Assembly (NCBI GenBank): GCA_016871195.1
Contig: VFZN01000013.1
Location: 22,288-86,287 of the forward strand
Origin: Acidobacteriota bacterium
GTDB taxonomy: Bacteria; Acidobacteriota; Vicinamibacteria; Vicinamibacterales; UBA2999
Reading direction: 5' to 3'
Length of the DNA: 64,000 nucleotides
The notes under the pieces are model-generated. The model did no database searches and was not told where the DNA came from. It worked only from the letters and a program-made list of their open reading frames with translations. A program made the translations under genes and the position numbers. This document shows positions 27,290 to 36,691 of the stretch, in pieces (the stretch's first letter is position 1; the number at the start of each line of letters is the position of its first letter).

Positions 27290-28027
27290 GTGGCACGCTA
27301 CCGCACATTCTCGAGCTATCAGATTGGGCCCGGTCCCATGGGGCCAGCCGTCACCGTACTGCTCGTCGCCAACGTCGCGATGTGGCTGCTGACCCTGCTG
27401 GTGCCGCAGATGACGCTGCGGCTCGGCCTGGCACCGCGCGATGTCTTCGAACAGTTCGCGCTGTGGCAACCGTTCACCTACATGTTCCTGCACGACACCG
27501 GCGGGCTGTCGCACCTGCTGTTCAACATGCTGTCGCTGTGGATGTTCGGCACCGAACTTGAGCGTACCTGGGGCACGCGCCGATTTGTCAGGTATTACCT
27601 CACTACCGGCATCTGCGCCGCACTGCTGACGCTGGTCGTCTCGCTCGTCGTGCCGGCGCTCTACTTCACGCTGACCGTCGGGGCATCAGGCGCGATTTAC
27701 GGACTGCTGCTGGCCTGGGCCCTGCAGTTTCCACACCGGTCGATCTATCTGTATTTCGTCTTTCCCGTGCCTGCACGCATCTTCGTGCTCATCGCTGGCG
27801 CGGTCGCGTTCTTCTCGTCGATCGGCGGGCCCGGCGGCAGCGTGGCGCACCTCGCGCATCTCGGTGGCCTGGTCGTCGGCTATGCCGCGCTGCGCACGCG
27901 AGGCCTGCGGCTGCGCGACCTGTGGACCCGGTGGTGGCGGGACCGCAGCCGCTTTGATGTCTACAACGGGGGCCGCGCACCACGGCGAGACGACGGGACG
28001 CAGGACTGGAAGAAGCACATCCACTGA
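27290..28027 (+). CDS. Rhomboid family intramembrane serine protease
   Basis: Polytopic inner-membrane protease of 245 residues. The catalytic serine is S133 in GASGAIYGLL and the partner histidine is H190 in AHLGGLVVG. WQPFTYMFLHDTGGLSHLLFNMLSLWMFG is the usual first loop region. About six membrane segments precede a basic cytoplasmic tail (RTRGLRLRDLWTRWWRD). The start is GTG with no ribosome site and a TACGAT just upstream. It is followed by a strong hairpin and then a convergent cupin gene. Confidence 0.92.
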   Translation: MARYRTFSSYQIGPGPMGPAVTVLLVANVAMWLLTLLVPQMTLRLGLAPRDVFEQFALWQPFTYMFLHDTGGLSHLLFNMLSLWMFGTELERTWGTRRFVRYYLTTGICAALLTLVVSLVVPALYFTLTVGASGAIYGLLLAWALQFPHRSIYLYFVFPVPARIFVLIAGAVAFFSSIGGPGGSVAHLAHLGGLVVGYAALRTRGLRLRDLWTRWWRDRSRFDVYNGGRAPRRDDGTQDWKKHIH

Positions 28028-28029
28028 CG

Positions 28030-28054
28030 CGGGGGCACGGCGCGCGTGCCCCCG
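28030..28054. terminator. Bidirectional hairpin between convergent rhomboid and cupin genes
   Basis: A perfect 10-bp stem CGGGGGCACG (28030-28039) and CGTGCCCCCG (28045-28054) with loop GCGCG lies in the 37-base gap between the two convergent stops. There is no long T-run on either side, so termination efficiency is uncertain, but location and stability fit a shared terminator. Confidence 0.75.
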
Positions 28055-28064
28055 TCTGTCGAAC

Positions 28065-28430
28065 TCATTTCTTATGAAAGTACGTGTCGGTGCCATCCAG
28101 CCAGTCGTGCCGGATGGGGCTGAACACATCCATTTCGAACGTATCTGCCAGTGCCTCGGCCTGGTGCGGCACCCATGAGGGAATATGCAGCACCTCGCCC
28201 TCGCGCACGGTGATCGTCTCGCCGTGGATGAGAAACCTGAGCGCCCCCTGGAACACATAGGTCAGCTGCTCGCTCTCGTGCGAGTGCATGGGCACCACCG
28301 CTCCCTGCTTGAGGTGGATGTGCGCGATCATCTCGCGCTCGCCCGTGATGATCTTCCGCGAGATCATTTCGGTCACTTTCTCGAGGGGAATAGACTCCCA
28401 GGCATGCAGTGTCACCGGCGCGTCGCTCAT
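28065..28430 (-). CDS. Cupin domain protein
   Basis: Small single-domain beta-barrel protein of 121 residues. Cupin motif 1 is HSHESEQLTYVFQGALRF and motif 2 is REGEVLHIPSWVPHQAEAL. These provide the metal-binding His/Glu set H-x-H-x3-E and a later His, so a metal site is likely intact. Function is not predictable from the fold; roles include small-molecule binding, isomerisation and dioxygenation. ATG 28430 has GAGG 7 bases upstream; the frame is open to 28484 but that part is intergenic. It diverges from the fused E1 gene. Confidence 0.85.
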   Translation of the reverse strand: MSDAPVTLHAWESIPLEKVTEMISRKIITGEREMIAHIHLKQGAVVPMHSHESEQLTYVFQGALRFLIHGETITVREGEVLHIPSWVPHQAEALADTFEMDVFSPIRHDWLDGTDTYFHKK

Positions 28431-28463
28431 GATTTTTCCTCGTGGATTCAGGTCGTTTCCCGC

Positions 28464-28493
28464 ATCATTCCGGATGGTATACATTGCTGTCTA
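28464..28493 (-). promoter_or_regulatory. Candidate cupin promoter
   Basis: On the minus strand TAGACA (28488-28493) is followed after 18 bases by AATGAT (28464-28469). These match sigma-70 -35 and -10 consensus at five and four positions. The sequence overlaps the presumed divergent promoter of the E1 gene, so the two may compete. Confidence 0.4.
28480..28485 (+). promoter_or_regulatory. Candidate -10 for the fused E1 gene, leaderless position
   Basis: The stretch GTATACATT gives TATACA (28478-28483) or TACATT (28480-28485), ending 7-9 bases before ATG 28493. Transcription starting about 7 bases downstream would leave almost no leader. No Shine-Dalgarno is visible before the ATG. Confidence 0.4.
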
Positions 28494-30637
28494 TGAAGGC
28501 AGCCGCAGTTGCACCACTCGCCAGCGTTCCGTCCGCCGCCACCGCCACGGCCGCGTGGCAAGGACTGACGCCGGCTGATCTGCGGCGGGCCTACCGCGTC
28601 ATGCTGCTGTCACGGCGGCTCGATGACAAGGAAATTCAGCTCAAGAACCAGAGCCGCATCTATTTCCAGATCAGCGGGGCCGGTCACGAGGCCATCGGCG
28701 TTGCCAGTGGCCTCCACCTGCGCGGCGGCCACGACTGGTTCTATCCCTATTATCGTGATCGCGCACTCTGCCTGACCATCGGCATGACGCCGCTCGACAT
28801 GCTGCTCGGCGCCGTCGGCTCGGTGCAGGATCCGAATTCGGGTGGCCGGCAGATGCCCTCGCACTGGGGGCACCGCCTGCTGAATATTCCGTCGCAGGGC
28901 AGTCCCACCGGCACACAGGCCCTGCAGGCCATCGGCGCGGCCGAGGCCGGCATGCTCTACCGCGACATCCCGGGCATTCCCGATGCCGCGTCGCGGCAGC
29001 ACCCTGACGAAGTCGTCTACATGTCAATCGGTGAGGGCGCGACCAGCGAGGGCGAATTCTGGGAATCGCTCAACACCGCCTGCACCCGGGTCACGCCCGT
29101 CCTCTTCATGGTGGAAGACAACGGCTATGCGATCTCGGTGCCCGTCGAGGTGCAAACGCCCGGCGGAGACATCTCGCAGCTTGTCACAACCTTCCCGCAC
29201 CTCAAGATCGTGCGCTGCGACGGCACCGACTTTCTGGCCAGCTATGCCGCCGTCGGCGAGGCCGTCGACTACATCAGGCGCGAGCGCAAGCCGGCCTTCG
29301 TGCACGCGCGCGTCACACGCCCCTACTCGCACTCGCTCTCCGACGATGAGCGGCTGTACAAGACGCCGGAAGAGCGCGCAGCCGAGGCGGCGCGCGACCC
29401 GATTGTGCGGATGCGCGCCCTGCTGCTCGAGCATCACCTCGCCACCGAGGCCGATCTCGAGGCGGTCGCCGCCGATGTTGATCGCGAGATTCTGGCCGCC
29501 ACCGATGCCGCCCTCGCCGCTCCACGGCCCGATCCTGCAGATGCCGCGCTGTTTGTCTACTCGCCCGACGTCGATCCCACCTCGTCGGCGTTCTCGACAC
29601 CGGAAGCGCCCTCAGGCAAGCCCGACACAATGGTCGCGGCCATCAACCGCACGCTGCACGCTGAAATGGCGCGCAATCCGCGCATGGTGGTGTTCGGCGA
29701 GGACGTAGCCGATGCCAGCCGCGAAGCGGCACTCGGCACGGTGCAGGGCAAGGGGGGCGTCTTCAAGGTGACGCACGGCCTGCAGAAGACCCACGGCAGC
29801 GTGCGCGTGTTCAACTCGCCGCTCGCCGAGGCCAACATCATCGGGCGCGCCGTCGGCATGGCCACGCGCGGTCTCAAGCCGGTCGTCGAGATCCAGTTCT
29901 TCGACTACATCTGGCCTGCCATGATGCAGCTCAAGGACGAGATGTCGATGCTGCGCTACCGCTCGGGCAACAATTTCTCGTGCCCCATGGTGGTGCGCGT
30001 GCCGATCGGCGGCTATATCAACGGCGCGCCCTACCACAGCCAGTCGGGCGTCAGCATCTTTGCCCACTGCCCCGGCATCCGCATCGCGCTGCCCTCGAAC
30101 GCCGTCGATGCCGCCGGGCTGCTGCGCACCGCCATCCGCTGCGACGATCCGGTGCTCTTTCTCGAGCACAAGCACCTCTATCGCCAGACCTACAACAAGG
30201 GCACCTATCCCGGCGACGACTTCATGATTCCCTTCGGCAAGGGCGCGCTCCGTCGGGAAGGCACCGATGTCGTGGTGCTGACCTGGGGCGCGCTCGTGCA
30301 GCGCTCGCTGCTGGCGGCGCAGCAGGCCGAGAAGGACGGCATCAGCGCCGCCGTGTTCGACCTGCGCACGATCATGCCCTACGACTGGGACGGCATCGCC
30401 GCCCTGGTGCGCACGACCAATCGCGTGGTCATCGCCCACGAAGACACGCTGACCAGCGGGTTCGGCGCCGAAATCGCCGCCCGTATCGTCGACGAACTGT
30501 TCAGCGAGCTCGATGCCCCGGTGCGCCGCGTGGCCGCGCTCGACTGCCCGGTGGGCTACGCCCCCGAGTTCGAGAAGGCGATTCTGCCGCAGTCGGCCGA
30601 TGTGCTGAAGGCCATCAGGGAAACCGCTGCCTATTAA
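28493..30637 (+). CDS. Fused 2-oxoisovalerate-type dehydrogenase E1 alpha-beta subunit
   Basis: Thiamine-diphosphate E1 component that decarboxylates a branched-chain 2-oxoacid and transfers the acyl group to lipoyl-E2. The E1 alpha part spans about residues 25-345. Its ThDP/Mg site is G180-E-G ... N210 ([17 protein letters not shown]...MVEDN); the usual second residue is Asp. The E1 beta part spans about 377-714 ([35 protein letters not shown]). Both halves are usually separate genes, so this is a natural fusion of 714 residues. The E2 and E3 genes are not adjacent. The start ATG 28493 is preferred over an upstream GTG-like extension. Substrate specificity is inferred. Confidence 0.9.
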   Translation: MKAAAVAPLASVPSAATATAAWQGLTPADLRRAYRVMLLSRRLDDKEIQLKNQSRIYFQISGAGHEAIGVASGLHLRGGHDWFYPYYRDRALCLTIGMTPLDMLLGAVGSVQDPNSGGRQMPSHWGHRLLNIPSQGSPTGTQALQAIGAAEAGMLYRDIPGIPDAASRQHPDEVVYMSIGEGATSEGEFWESLNTACTRVTPVLFMVEDNGYAISVPVEVQTPGGDISQLVTTFPHLKIVRCDGTDFLASYAAVGEAVDYIRRERKPAFVHARVTRPYSHSLSDDERLYKTPEERAAEAARDPIVRMRALLLEHHLATEADLEAVAADVDREILAATDAALAAPRPDPADAALFVYSPDVDPTSSAFSTPEAPSGKPDTMVAAINRTLHAEMARNPRMVVFGEDVADASREAALGTVQGKGGVFKVTHGLQKTHGSVRVFNSPLAEANIIGRAVGMATRGLKPVVEIQFFDYIWPAMMQLKDEMSMLRYRSGNNFSCPMVVRVPIGGYINGAPYHSQSGVSIFAHCPGIRIALPSNAVDAAGLLRTAIRCDDPVLFLEHKHLYRQTYNKGTYPGDDFMIPFGKGALRREGTDVVVLTWGALVQRSLLAAQQAEKDGISAAVFDLRTIMPYDWDGIAALVRTTNRVVIAHEDTLTSGFGAEIAARIVDELFSELDAPVRRVAALDCPVGYAPEFEKAILPQSADVLKAIRETAAY

Positions 30638-31760
30638 TGCGATCGATCGCCGCGTCTTTATCAGCCGGTCGCTATCCGTGGCAGCGGCTGGCCTCACCGC
30701 GAGCGGCCTCGATCTGCATGCTGCGCATGACGACCGCTTCGACCACGCCACAGTCCATCGCGCCACAGACAGCCTCGCACAGACCCTGAACCGCCGCACC
30801 GAGACGCTGCGCGCCATCGACAGCCTGCCCGCACACATCGTCGGACGCCTGCGCGAGCCGCTGGCCTGCGCACGCACCGAGCGCGGCCCCTACTATCTGT
30901 TCGATCGCCGCGGCCACGCCGTACACACCTTTGACCCGGCCGATCATGTCTTTCGCACGCTCGTCGACATCGGCAGTGAAGACGGACGGGTGCTGGAACC
31001 CAGCGGCTTTTCACTCGCCCCCGATGGCAGCTTTGCGGTGAGCGATGCGCCCGGCGGGCGCGCACGCGTGCAGATCATCGGTCCGGCCGGCCTCCGGCGG
31101 CATGTCTTCGCACGGCCGCGCACCATGGTGACACGCCTGCGCATCGGGCCGCTCGCGCTCGGTGGTGCCGGGTCGCTGCACTTCACCGGCGCACGCGTGG
31201 TCGTCAGTGAACCGGAATCGGGATGGCTCATCACCGAGCTGGACCTGGACGGCACGCCGGTGCGCAGCCTCGGACGCCTGCGTGCCACCGGACAGGAACA
31301 CGACCCCGAACTGCATCTCGCGCTGAACGCCGGCATCGTGTGCCCTGACGGCTCGGGCGGCTGGTGGTTTGTCTTCCTCGCCGGCACACCGGCCATCAGG
31401 CGCTATGACGCCGACGGGCAACTCGTGTTCGAACGCGTGCTGCAGGGACCGGAGCTCGACGCCGTGGTGGCCGCACAGCCACAGCGCTGGCCACGCCGAT
31501 CGATCGACGGCCGCGAGGTGCCACTGGTGGTGCCCATCATCCGTGCCGCAGCCGCATCACGCGACGGTGCGCTCTGGGTGTCGTTCGTGGTCCCGGTGAC
31601 CTACGTCATCGCACCTGACGGCGAGAAGCTCTGCACCCTGACCTTCGACGCAGCAGGCGAGGTGGCGCCCACCAGCCTGTCATTCCCCTCGCGCGACACC
31701 GTCATGGTGACGCCCGCCTGCGCCCTGTTTCAGATTCCCAGCTGCGCGCGCAACGCATAG
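30633..31760 (+). CDS. Exported protein with Tat-type signal, beta-propeller-like
   Basis: A protein of unknown function with propeller-like repeats ([45 protein letters not shown]), reminiscent of 6-bladed or NHL-type folds. The first ATG/GTG/TTG start is GTG 30678. Just before it the same frame encodes [21 protein letters not shown], a textbook Tat signal (RRxF plus hydrophobic core). Including it requires a non-standard start, ATT at 30633 (overlapping the preceding TAA) or CTG at 30627. The start given here is therefore a proposal. It follows the E1 gene directly and its 3' end overlaps the convergent ydcF-like gene by 31 bases. Confidence 0.65.
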   Translation: MNAIDRRVFISRSLSVAAAGLTASGLDLHAAHDDRFDHATVHRATDSLAQTLNRRTETLRAIDSLPAHIVGRLREPLACARTERGPYYLFDRRGHAVHTFDPADHVFRTLVDIGSEDGRVLEPSGFSLAPDGSFAVSDAPGGRARVQIIGPAGLRRHVFARPRTMVTRLRIGPLALGGAGSLHFTGARVVVSEPESGWLITELDLDGTPVRSLGRLRATGQEHDPELHLALNAGIVCPDGSGGWWFVFLAGTPAIRRYDADGQLVFERVLQGPELDAVVAAQPQRWPRRSIDGREVPLVVPIIRAAAASRDGALWVSFVVPVTYVIAPDGEKLCTLTFDAAGEVAPTSLSFPSRDTVMVTPACALFQIPSCARNA

Positions 31761-32500
31761 TAGGCGCGGCCATAGCCTTCGCGCAGCGCCTGCTGTGTGG
31801 CCCGCAGGTTGTTGGGGTGCGGCACCACCAGCGGCCAGCCGAGCCGCAAGCGCCCCCCTTCAAAGTCGACCGGATACGGATGCACCACCAGCCCCTGCTG
31901 CTCGAACAGTGACACCGCCCGCGGCATGTGGAAGGCCGAGGTCACCAGCAGCACACGCGGTGACGACACGCCGCGATCACGCAGCAGCGTGGCCACCTCA
32001 CGCGCCTCGTCTGCCGTGTTGAAGACGTAGGGTGTGACGACAGTAGCAGTCGCGGGCACACCGCGCGCGATCGCTTCGGCGGTGAGCAGCGACCCCTCGG
32101 TCGGCTGCGGCTGTTCAGGAAGGATCGGGGCTCCCGTAAAGACCAGCAGCGGCGCACGGCCTGCGCGAAACAGATCAAGCCCGCCCACGAAGCGATTGGC
32201 GTCGAGCCACTCGTAGCGGACCACGGGCCCAGGCACGGGAAGCCACCCGTAACTGAGCACGGCGATGGCGTCGGCCTCTGGCATGGTCGACGGGTCGAGG
32301 GCCACCGCCCACTGCTCGGCCGCGCGCGTCAGCGTATAGGACACCACGCGGTTGCTCGACAGATAGAGCAGCAGCACAGCCACTTGCACCAGTCGCCACT
32401 GCCGGCGCCACACCGCCAGCACCAGCAGGACGAAGACGACATTCAGCGGCAGGACCAACTCGGGCAGGAACTTGTGAAGAAACTCCATGGTGCCTGCCAT
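31730..32500 (-). CDS. YdcF/SanA-family (DUF218) membrane protein
   Basis: Inner-membrane protein of 256 residues. Two hydrophobic segments lie at about 14-31 and 36-50 (VLPLNVVFVLLVLAVW; VQVAVLLLYLSSN). A DUF218 domain follows, with AIAVLSYGWLP, PLLVFTGAPILPE and RVLLVTSAFHMPRAVSLFEQQGL. The family is linked to envelope integrity (SanA, ElyC), but the biochemical activity is not established. Two ATGs (32500, 32488) are possible. It is the last gene of the minus-strand run, with a tail-to-tail 31-base overlap with the exported protein gene. Confidence 0.88.
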   Translation of the reverse strand: MAGTMEFLHKFLPELVLPLNVVFVLLVLAVWRRQWRLVQVAVLLLYLSSNRVVSYTLTRAAEQWAVALDPSTMPEADAIAVLSYGWLPVPGPVVRYEWLDANRFVGGLDLFRAGRAPLLVFTGAPILPEQPQPTEGSLLTAEAIARGVPATATVVTPYVFNTADEAREVATLLRDRGVSSPRVLLVTSAFHMPRAVSLFEQQGLVVHPYPVDFEGGRLRLGWPLVVPHPNNLRATQQALREGYGRAYYALRAQLGI

Positions 32501-32530
32501 CCCCGATCACGCACCGGTACCCGGCCGCCC

Positions 32531-34720
32531 TCAGGGCTTGCCGGGTGTGTATTCGCGCTCGATATGACCGGTGAGTTCGTCGCGATAGAAGTACACATCG
32601 CGCAGGTTGCCGGTGGCATACCGCTCGGCCTGATCGTTGAAGTGCTTCGACCCGGGTACGCTATTGAGGCCGCCGGCCGTCACTGCTTTTGCCTTCACGC
32701 GATCACCGAACTCCACCGCCGCCACAAAGCTGTTGCCGCTGGTGCCGTACCACTTCTTCGTGTTCGGGTAGGCACGCGCGCCGAACGACGCCAATGATCC
32801 CCAGCGGGCCGAGGCAAACCCGACCGGCGTGCTGACACCCTCGTCGCTGAAGGTCTGCACGATGTCGGCCGTCAGACGCTGGAAGCGGTTGATGTCGCCC
32901 CAGGGCGTGTCCCACTTGCCGAAGTCCTGCGTCAGCTTCTCGACCGCCGCTGCAAGCGCGTCGAGCTTCTGCTGTGCCGTCGCCTTCGTGCGCAGGTATC
33001 GGTAAATGTCGATCTCCGACGCGCGGGCGTCTGCCGCGGACCGACGCCACAGTTCTTCACCCCAGAACGTCGCCACCGAATTGGCCACCGAGGTCACGCT
33101 CCAGCGGTAATCCCATCCGCGCAGCACGTCGATGGGCCCCTTCAGCGTGGCCTTCTGCGGATGTGCCGCCGGCAGCGCATCGTAGGCCTGAATCAGGCCA
33201 GGCACGAGCGCCTCGAACTCAGGCTGGTGGCTGTCGAAGGCCAGATCGCGCAGCGTGTCGATCGTGAAATTGCGCATCTTCCCGAACAGCTGCACCGCGT
33301 GCACTCCGCGCGGATTTTCGCCGCTGCCGTCGAAGTACGCCGGATAGTCTTTCTCTTTCGGGCTCTCGGCACCCGCCGCAGAGTAGGGCCAGTTATTGGT
33401 GTTCTGAATCCATCCGCCCTTGGGATTCACCACATTCGGGCTCTCGGCATACGTGTGGATGCCCTGCCAGTCGGTAGCCGGGTTGCTGCCGTCCACCGGC
33501 TGGTCCCAGTTGAGCGTCGGGGTGCGCTTCGGCACGAAGTTCGAGTGGAAGTAGGCGATGTTCCCGTCGGCATCGGCATAGACGGTGTTGTTCGACGAAT
33601 TGGTATGCGCCTCCATCACCTGCAGATACTCGGCCATGGTCTTCGCCTTGGTGCGCGAGTACGACTGGATGAGCGCCTTCAGCGGCTCTTCCATCAGGCG
33701 CACGGCAATCCACTTGCCGTCGGCCTGGCGCACAATCGGACCGTGGTGCGTGCGATAGGCCGTGAACTCGCGCGTGGCCATGCCGGTGTCGGTCTTGTAG
33801 GGAACGGTGATGGTGCGCGTCTGCACGGGACGCTCCTCGGTACCGTGCCGGTAGAACACCTGCCCGTCGCGGCGCACAATCGTTTCCAGGTATTCATCGA
33901 TGTTATCGACGCCACTGGATGTATGCATCCAGCCGAGGCGGTCGTTGAAGCCCTGATAGATGAAGAACTGGCCCCACGTCAGCGCGCCGTAGGCGTTCAG
34001 GCCCTCCTCGCTCACCATCTGCGCCTCTTCACGGAAGAAGAACGACGTGTGCGGGTTGATGAAGAGCATCGCCTTGCCTGACGCCGAGTTCGACGGAGCC
34101 ACCGCAAAGCCGTTCGAGCCGGTCGGTTCCTCGAAGAGCGGGAAACGATCGGTCGAGGCGGCCTTCTCGGTCGCCGCCAGCCCGGTGTAGAACGCCTCGA
34201 GCTGCGACAGCGAGACACTCTCGATGTCGCCACCGATGCTGCCTTCGCTGAAGCTGAGGGCCATCCACGGTTCAAACTGCGTGATGACGCGCGGCTTCAC
34301 CTCGGGATGGGTCGCCAGGTAATAGTTGAGGCCACCGGCCCAGGCGTCCATCAGCGCGCGCAGCCACTCGGGGCTCTGCTGATAGGTGGCCTTCAGCTGG
34401 TCGGGATCGATGAACAGCTTCATTCGCAGGTCGCGCCAGATGGCCGACTCGCCCTCGGCTTCGGCGAGGCGCCCCAGGCTGTTGAGGAAGTTGGTTTCGA
34501 CGCGATTGAAGTCGTCTTCGGCCTGTGCATACATCAGCCCGAAGACCACATCCGCATCGGTCTTGCCGTAGATATGGGGCACACCCCAGTCATCGCGGAC
34601 GATGCGGATGCCTTCGGCGCGGGCCTGGGCCGCGGCCACCTCGGGGCTGACAGGCGGCGTCGCGGGCGCCGTGGAACAGGCGGTCAGGAACAGCGTGAGG
34701 ACAAGCGCGGCCTTCTTCAT
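32531..34720 (-). CDS. Penicillin acylase family (S45) lipoprotein
   Basis: Ntn-hydrolase proenzyme that cleaves an N-acyl amide; targets in the family include beta-lactams, acyl-homoserine lactones and other amides. The signal peptide MKKAALVLTLFLTAC has a lipobox (LTAC), so a lipid-anchored periplasmic or outer-membrane protein is predicted. The alpha chain (RIVRDDWGVPHIYGKTDADV) is followed by a spacer and the predicted autocleavage nucleophile near Ser202 (EEPTGS-NGFAVAPSNSASGKAML). NPHTSFF and the Asn-rich SSNNTVYADADGNIAY fit the beta chain. Length is 729 residues. ATG 34720 has GGAG 6 bases upstream. A CCGGGC-GGGG-GCCCGG hairpin (34751-34766) lies in its leader. Confidence 0.92.
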   Translation of the reverse strand: MKKAALVLTLFLTACSTAPATPPVSPEVAAAQARAEGIRIVRDDWGVPHIYGKTDADVVFGLMYAQAEDDFNRVETNFLNSLGRLAEAEGESAIWRDLRMKLFIDPDQLKATYQQSPEWLRALMDAWAGGLNYYLATHPEVKPRVITQFEPWMALSFSEGSIGGDIESVSLSQLEAFYTGLAATEKAASTDRFPLFEEPTGSNGFAVAPSNSASGKAMLFINPHTSFFFREEAQMVSEEGLNAYGALTWGQFFIYQGFNDRLGWMHTSSGVDNIDEYLETIVRRDGQVFYRHGTEERPVQTRTITVPYKTDTGMATREFTAYRTHHGPIVRQADGKWIAVRLMEEPLKALIQSYSRTKAKTMAEYLQVMEAHTNSSNNTVYADADGNIAYFHSNFVPKRTPTLNWDQPVDGSNPATDWQGIHTYAESPNVVNPKGGWIQNTNNWPYSAAGAESPKEKDYPAYFDGSGENPRGVHAVQLFGKMRNFTIDTLRDLAFDSHQPEFEALVPGLIQAYDALPAAHPQKATLKGPIDVLRGWDYRWSVTSVANSVATFWGEELWRRSAADARASEIDIYRYLRTKATAQQKLDALAAAVEKLTQDFGKWDTPWGDINRFQRLTADIVQTFSDEGVSTPVGFASARWGSLASFGARAYPNTKKWYGTSGNSFVAAVEFGDRVKAKAVTAGGLNSVPGSKHFNDQAERYATGNLRDVYFYRDELTGHIEREYTPGKP

Positions 34721-34791
34721 GCGATCTCCGGTCGAGGGGGCAGGGGCACACCGGGCGGGGGCCCGGCCACACCCGGGCGATTGTGCCACAG

Positions 34792-35793
34792 TCAGGCCCG
34801 CGGGCCGAGCACACGCGTCAGAAAGCGCCCGATATGCGCCCCGATCATCGCGGTGTCGTGCGGCGCAATGATGCGGCCGGCCAGCACGTGGTTGTCAGGG
34901 TCTTCGCTGTCGGGCACCGTCTGCATCTCTTTCACCGCCGTGCCAAACCGGGCAAACGCCCGCTCGGTGCGGGCCGGATTCACCACCTGATCATTGGGCG
35001 AGTAGATCACCAGCGTGGGCACCCGCACCTGCTCGAGCGGCGCCTCGCGCACCTGCGTCACGACAGCCATCATGGGCAGCAGGGCCCGTGACGGATAGCG
35101 CCACGTCCAGTAGCGGGCCTGCTCGTCGTTGAGGGGCGTCCACGTGTACTCGTCGCCCTGCAGCAGCCGCAGCAGCTGCGGGCCCCAGGGGCCCGTCAGC
35201 ACCTCTGACAGCGCGTTTTTCGGGCCGAAATTGGGCGAGACCAGCACCAGGGCCGCCATCGCCTCGGCCTCGGGCCTGAGCGCCAGCCAGGTGCCCAGCG
35301 TGCCGCCGGTCGAGGTGCCCACCACAATGACGCGCTGCCCGATCCTTCGGCCAATCGCCAGGGCTTCCTCGGCATCGTGCAGCCAGTCGGTGCCAGTCAC
35401 GTCACCGATCGCCGCCGGCACACGACCGTGCCCCGAGAGGCGGGTATAGAACAGGTTCGCGCCCAGTGAACGCGCCAGGTCATCGCTGAGCGGCGCAGTC
35501 TCCTGCCGCGTCGCCGTGTACCCATGCAGATAGACCACCGACAGCGGTGTCTGCTGACGCGCGGGCGTCGCCCAGATGATGGTCTTCTCCGTCCCGGGAA
35601 TGATGTCGGGATAGGCGCGTTCGCGCGCGGCCAGATAGTCGTCCAGGACCGCCGGAGGGCCCGGCGGCAGCGACACCGGCGATACGGTCGGGTCGAGGGC
35701 ATACCGCGGGCCGCTCACATAGGCGAGGGCGAGTGACGCCACCACCACCGCACTGCCAATCCACGCACGTCGTCTGTTCACGGCCCTCAGCAT
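34792..35793 (-). CDS. Alpha/beta hydrolase, membrane-anchored or exported
   Basis: Serine hydrolase of 333 residues with an N-terminal hydrophobic segment (WIGSAVVVASLALAYVSG) that anchors or exports it. The nucleophile elbow is GTSTGG with Ser161. A likely acid is the Asp in IYSPNDQVV and a likely histidine is in DPDNHVLAG. The oxyanion region is VYLHGYTATRQE. The order is that of lipase/esterase or carboxylesterase-like folds. Spacing to the downstream acylase is 71 bases. The substrate is unknown. Confidence 0.85.
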   Translation of the reverse strand: MLRAVNRRRAWIGSAVVVASLALAYVSGPRYALDPTVSPVSLPPGPPAVLDDYLAARERAYPDIIPGTEKTIIWATPARQQTPLSVVYLHGYTATRQETAPLSDDLARSLGANLFYTRLSGHGRVPAAIGDVTGTDWLHDAEEALAIGRRIGQRVIVVGTSTGGTLGTWLALRPEAEAMAALVLVSPNFGPKNALSEVLTGPWGPQLLRLLQGDEYTWTPLNDEQARYWTWRYPSRALLPMMAVVTQVREAPLEQVRVPTLVIYSPNDQVVNPARTERAFARFGTAVKEMQTVPDSEDPDNHVLAGRIIAPHDTAMIGAHIGRFLTRVLGPRA

Positions 35794-35905
35794 GCCTCTC
35801 GCAGGGCTGCAGGTTCAAGCGGAGCCCGCCGCGGGCCTGCCGCACGGCTGCCGGCCCCGCACGACCAGGGTGAGTACGCACCGTGGCCGCCTCCGCCGCG
35901 ACCCG

Positions 35906-36685
35906 TCACTCGACGTCCGCTCCCCGGAGTGTGGCGGCAGGCACGAGCGCCGGATTGACGATGTAGCCGGTCGAGGCGTTGCCGAAGACATCGACGGCCA
36001 CCGTGTGGCGCTGGGCCCAGCAGGCCGCCACATAGGCACACGTCACCGCATCGAGCGTGTCCTCGTGGGCCTTGAGGGCCTGTCCGCGCAGCTCCTCGAC
36101 ATCGCGCGTCAGCAGCCGGGCCAGCAGTGCCGAGGGCTGGAGCGGTGCGGTGCCGATACGCAGGCGGCCCAGCAGCCCCGACAGCGCGCGCAGGCCCGCG
36201 CGCTTCTGCGCCACGCCACCGCGCTTGTACTTGAGCGACTGCGGAAGGTCGAAGCTGGCCACCAGCGCCGCGTGCGGATACACCTCGAGCATGGCGCGCG
36301 CCTCGGTGTCGCGGGCCTCGGGCGCATGCCGATAGCCGCGACGGGCCAGCCACTGCGCCAGGGCCACACTCGACGCGTCGGGATAGAGCGACAGATTGGC
36401 TGGATGACAGCCCGCCTGACGCCGCGCGTACACAGCCCCGAGCGCGGCTTCGCACGGGCGCCGTCCCGTCGCATTGCGGATGATGAGCGGGGCATCGACG
36501 GCGACCACGGTGCGGGCCGTCTCGTGCTGTGCAACAAAGGCCTGCACGGCCTGCAGCGATCGCAGGCCATCACCCACCGCGATCAGCTCGGCGCGCAGAC
36601 CGGTGAGATGCAGCACGGCGGCCCCCGAGTGGTTCCGGTCGGCCTGCCACGCCAGATCGAGCCCGATGCAGGTGACCCGGGCCAT
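35906..36685 (-). CDS. DUF429 family protein
   Basis: Soluble protein of 259 residues in the DUF429 (predicted RNase H-like) family. The N-terminus CIGLDLAWQ and the later VVAVDAPLI and CEAALGAVYARR, RDTEARAMLEVYPHAAL and DTLDAVTCAYVAA are characteristic, including conserved Asp residues that could form a metal site. Function is not established. It starts 6 bases after the TauE/SafE-type gene and probably shares its transcript. Confidence 0.8.
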   Translation of the reverse strand: MARVTCIGLDLAWQADRNHSGAAVLHLTGLRAELIAVGDGLRSLQAVQAFVAQHETARTVVAVDAPLIIRNATGRRPCEAALGAVYARRQAGCHPANLSLYPDASSVALAQWLARRGYRHAPEARDTEARAMLEVYPHAALVASFDLPQSLKYKRGGVAQKRAGLRALSGLLGRLRIGTAPLQPSALLARLLTRDVEELRGQALKAHEDTLDAVTCAYVAACWAQRHTVAVDVFGNASTGYIVNPALVPAATLRGADVE

Positions 36686-36691
36686 CTCGCG

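Noticed and set aside
34751..34766. GC hairpin before the acylase gene as a terminator
   Set aside because: Short stem with no T-run; it may be leader structure but termination is not supported.
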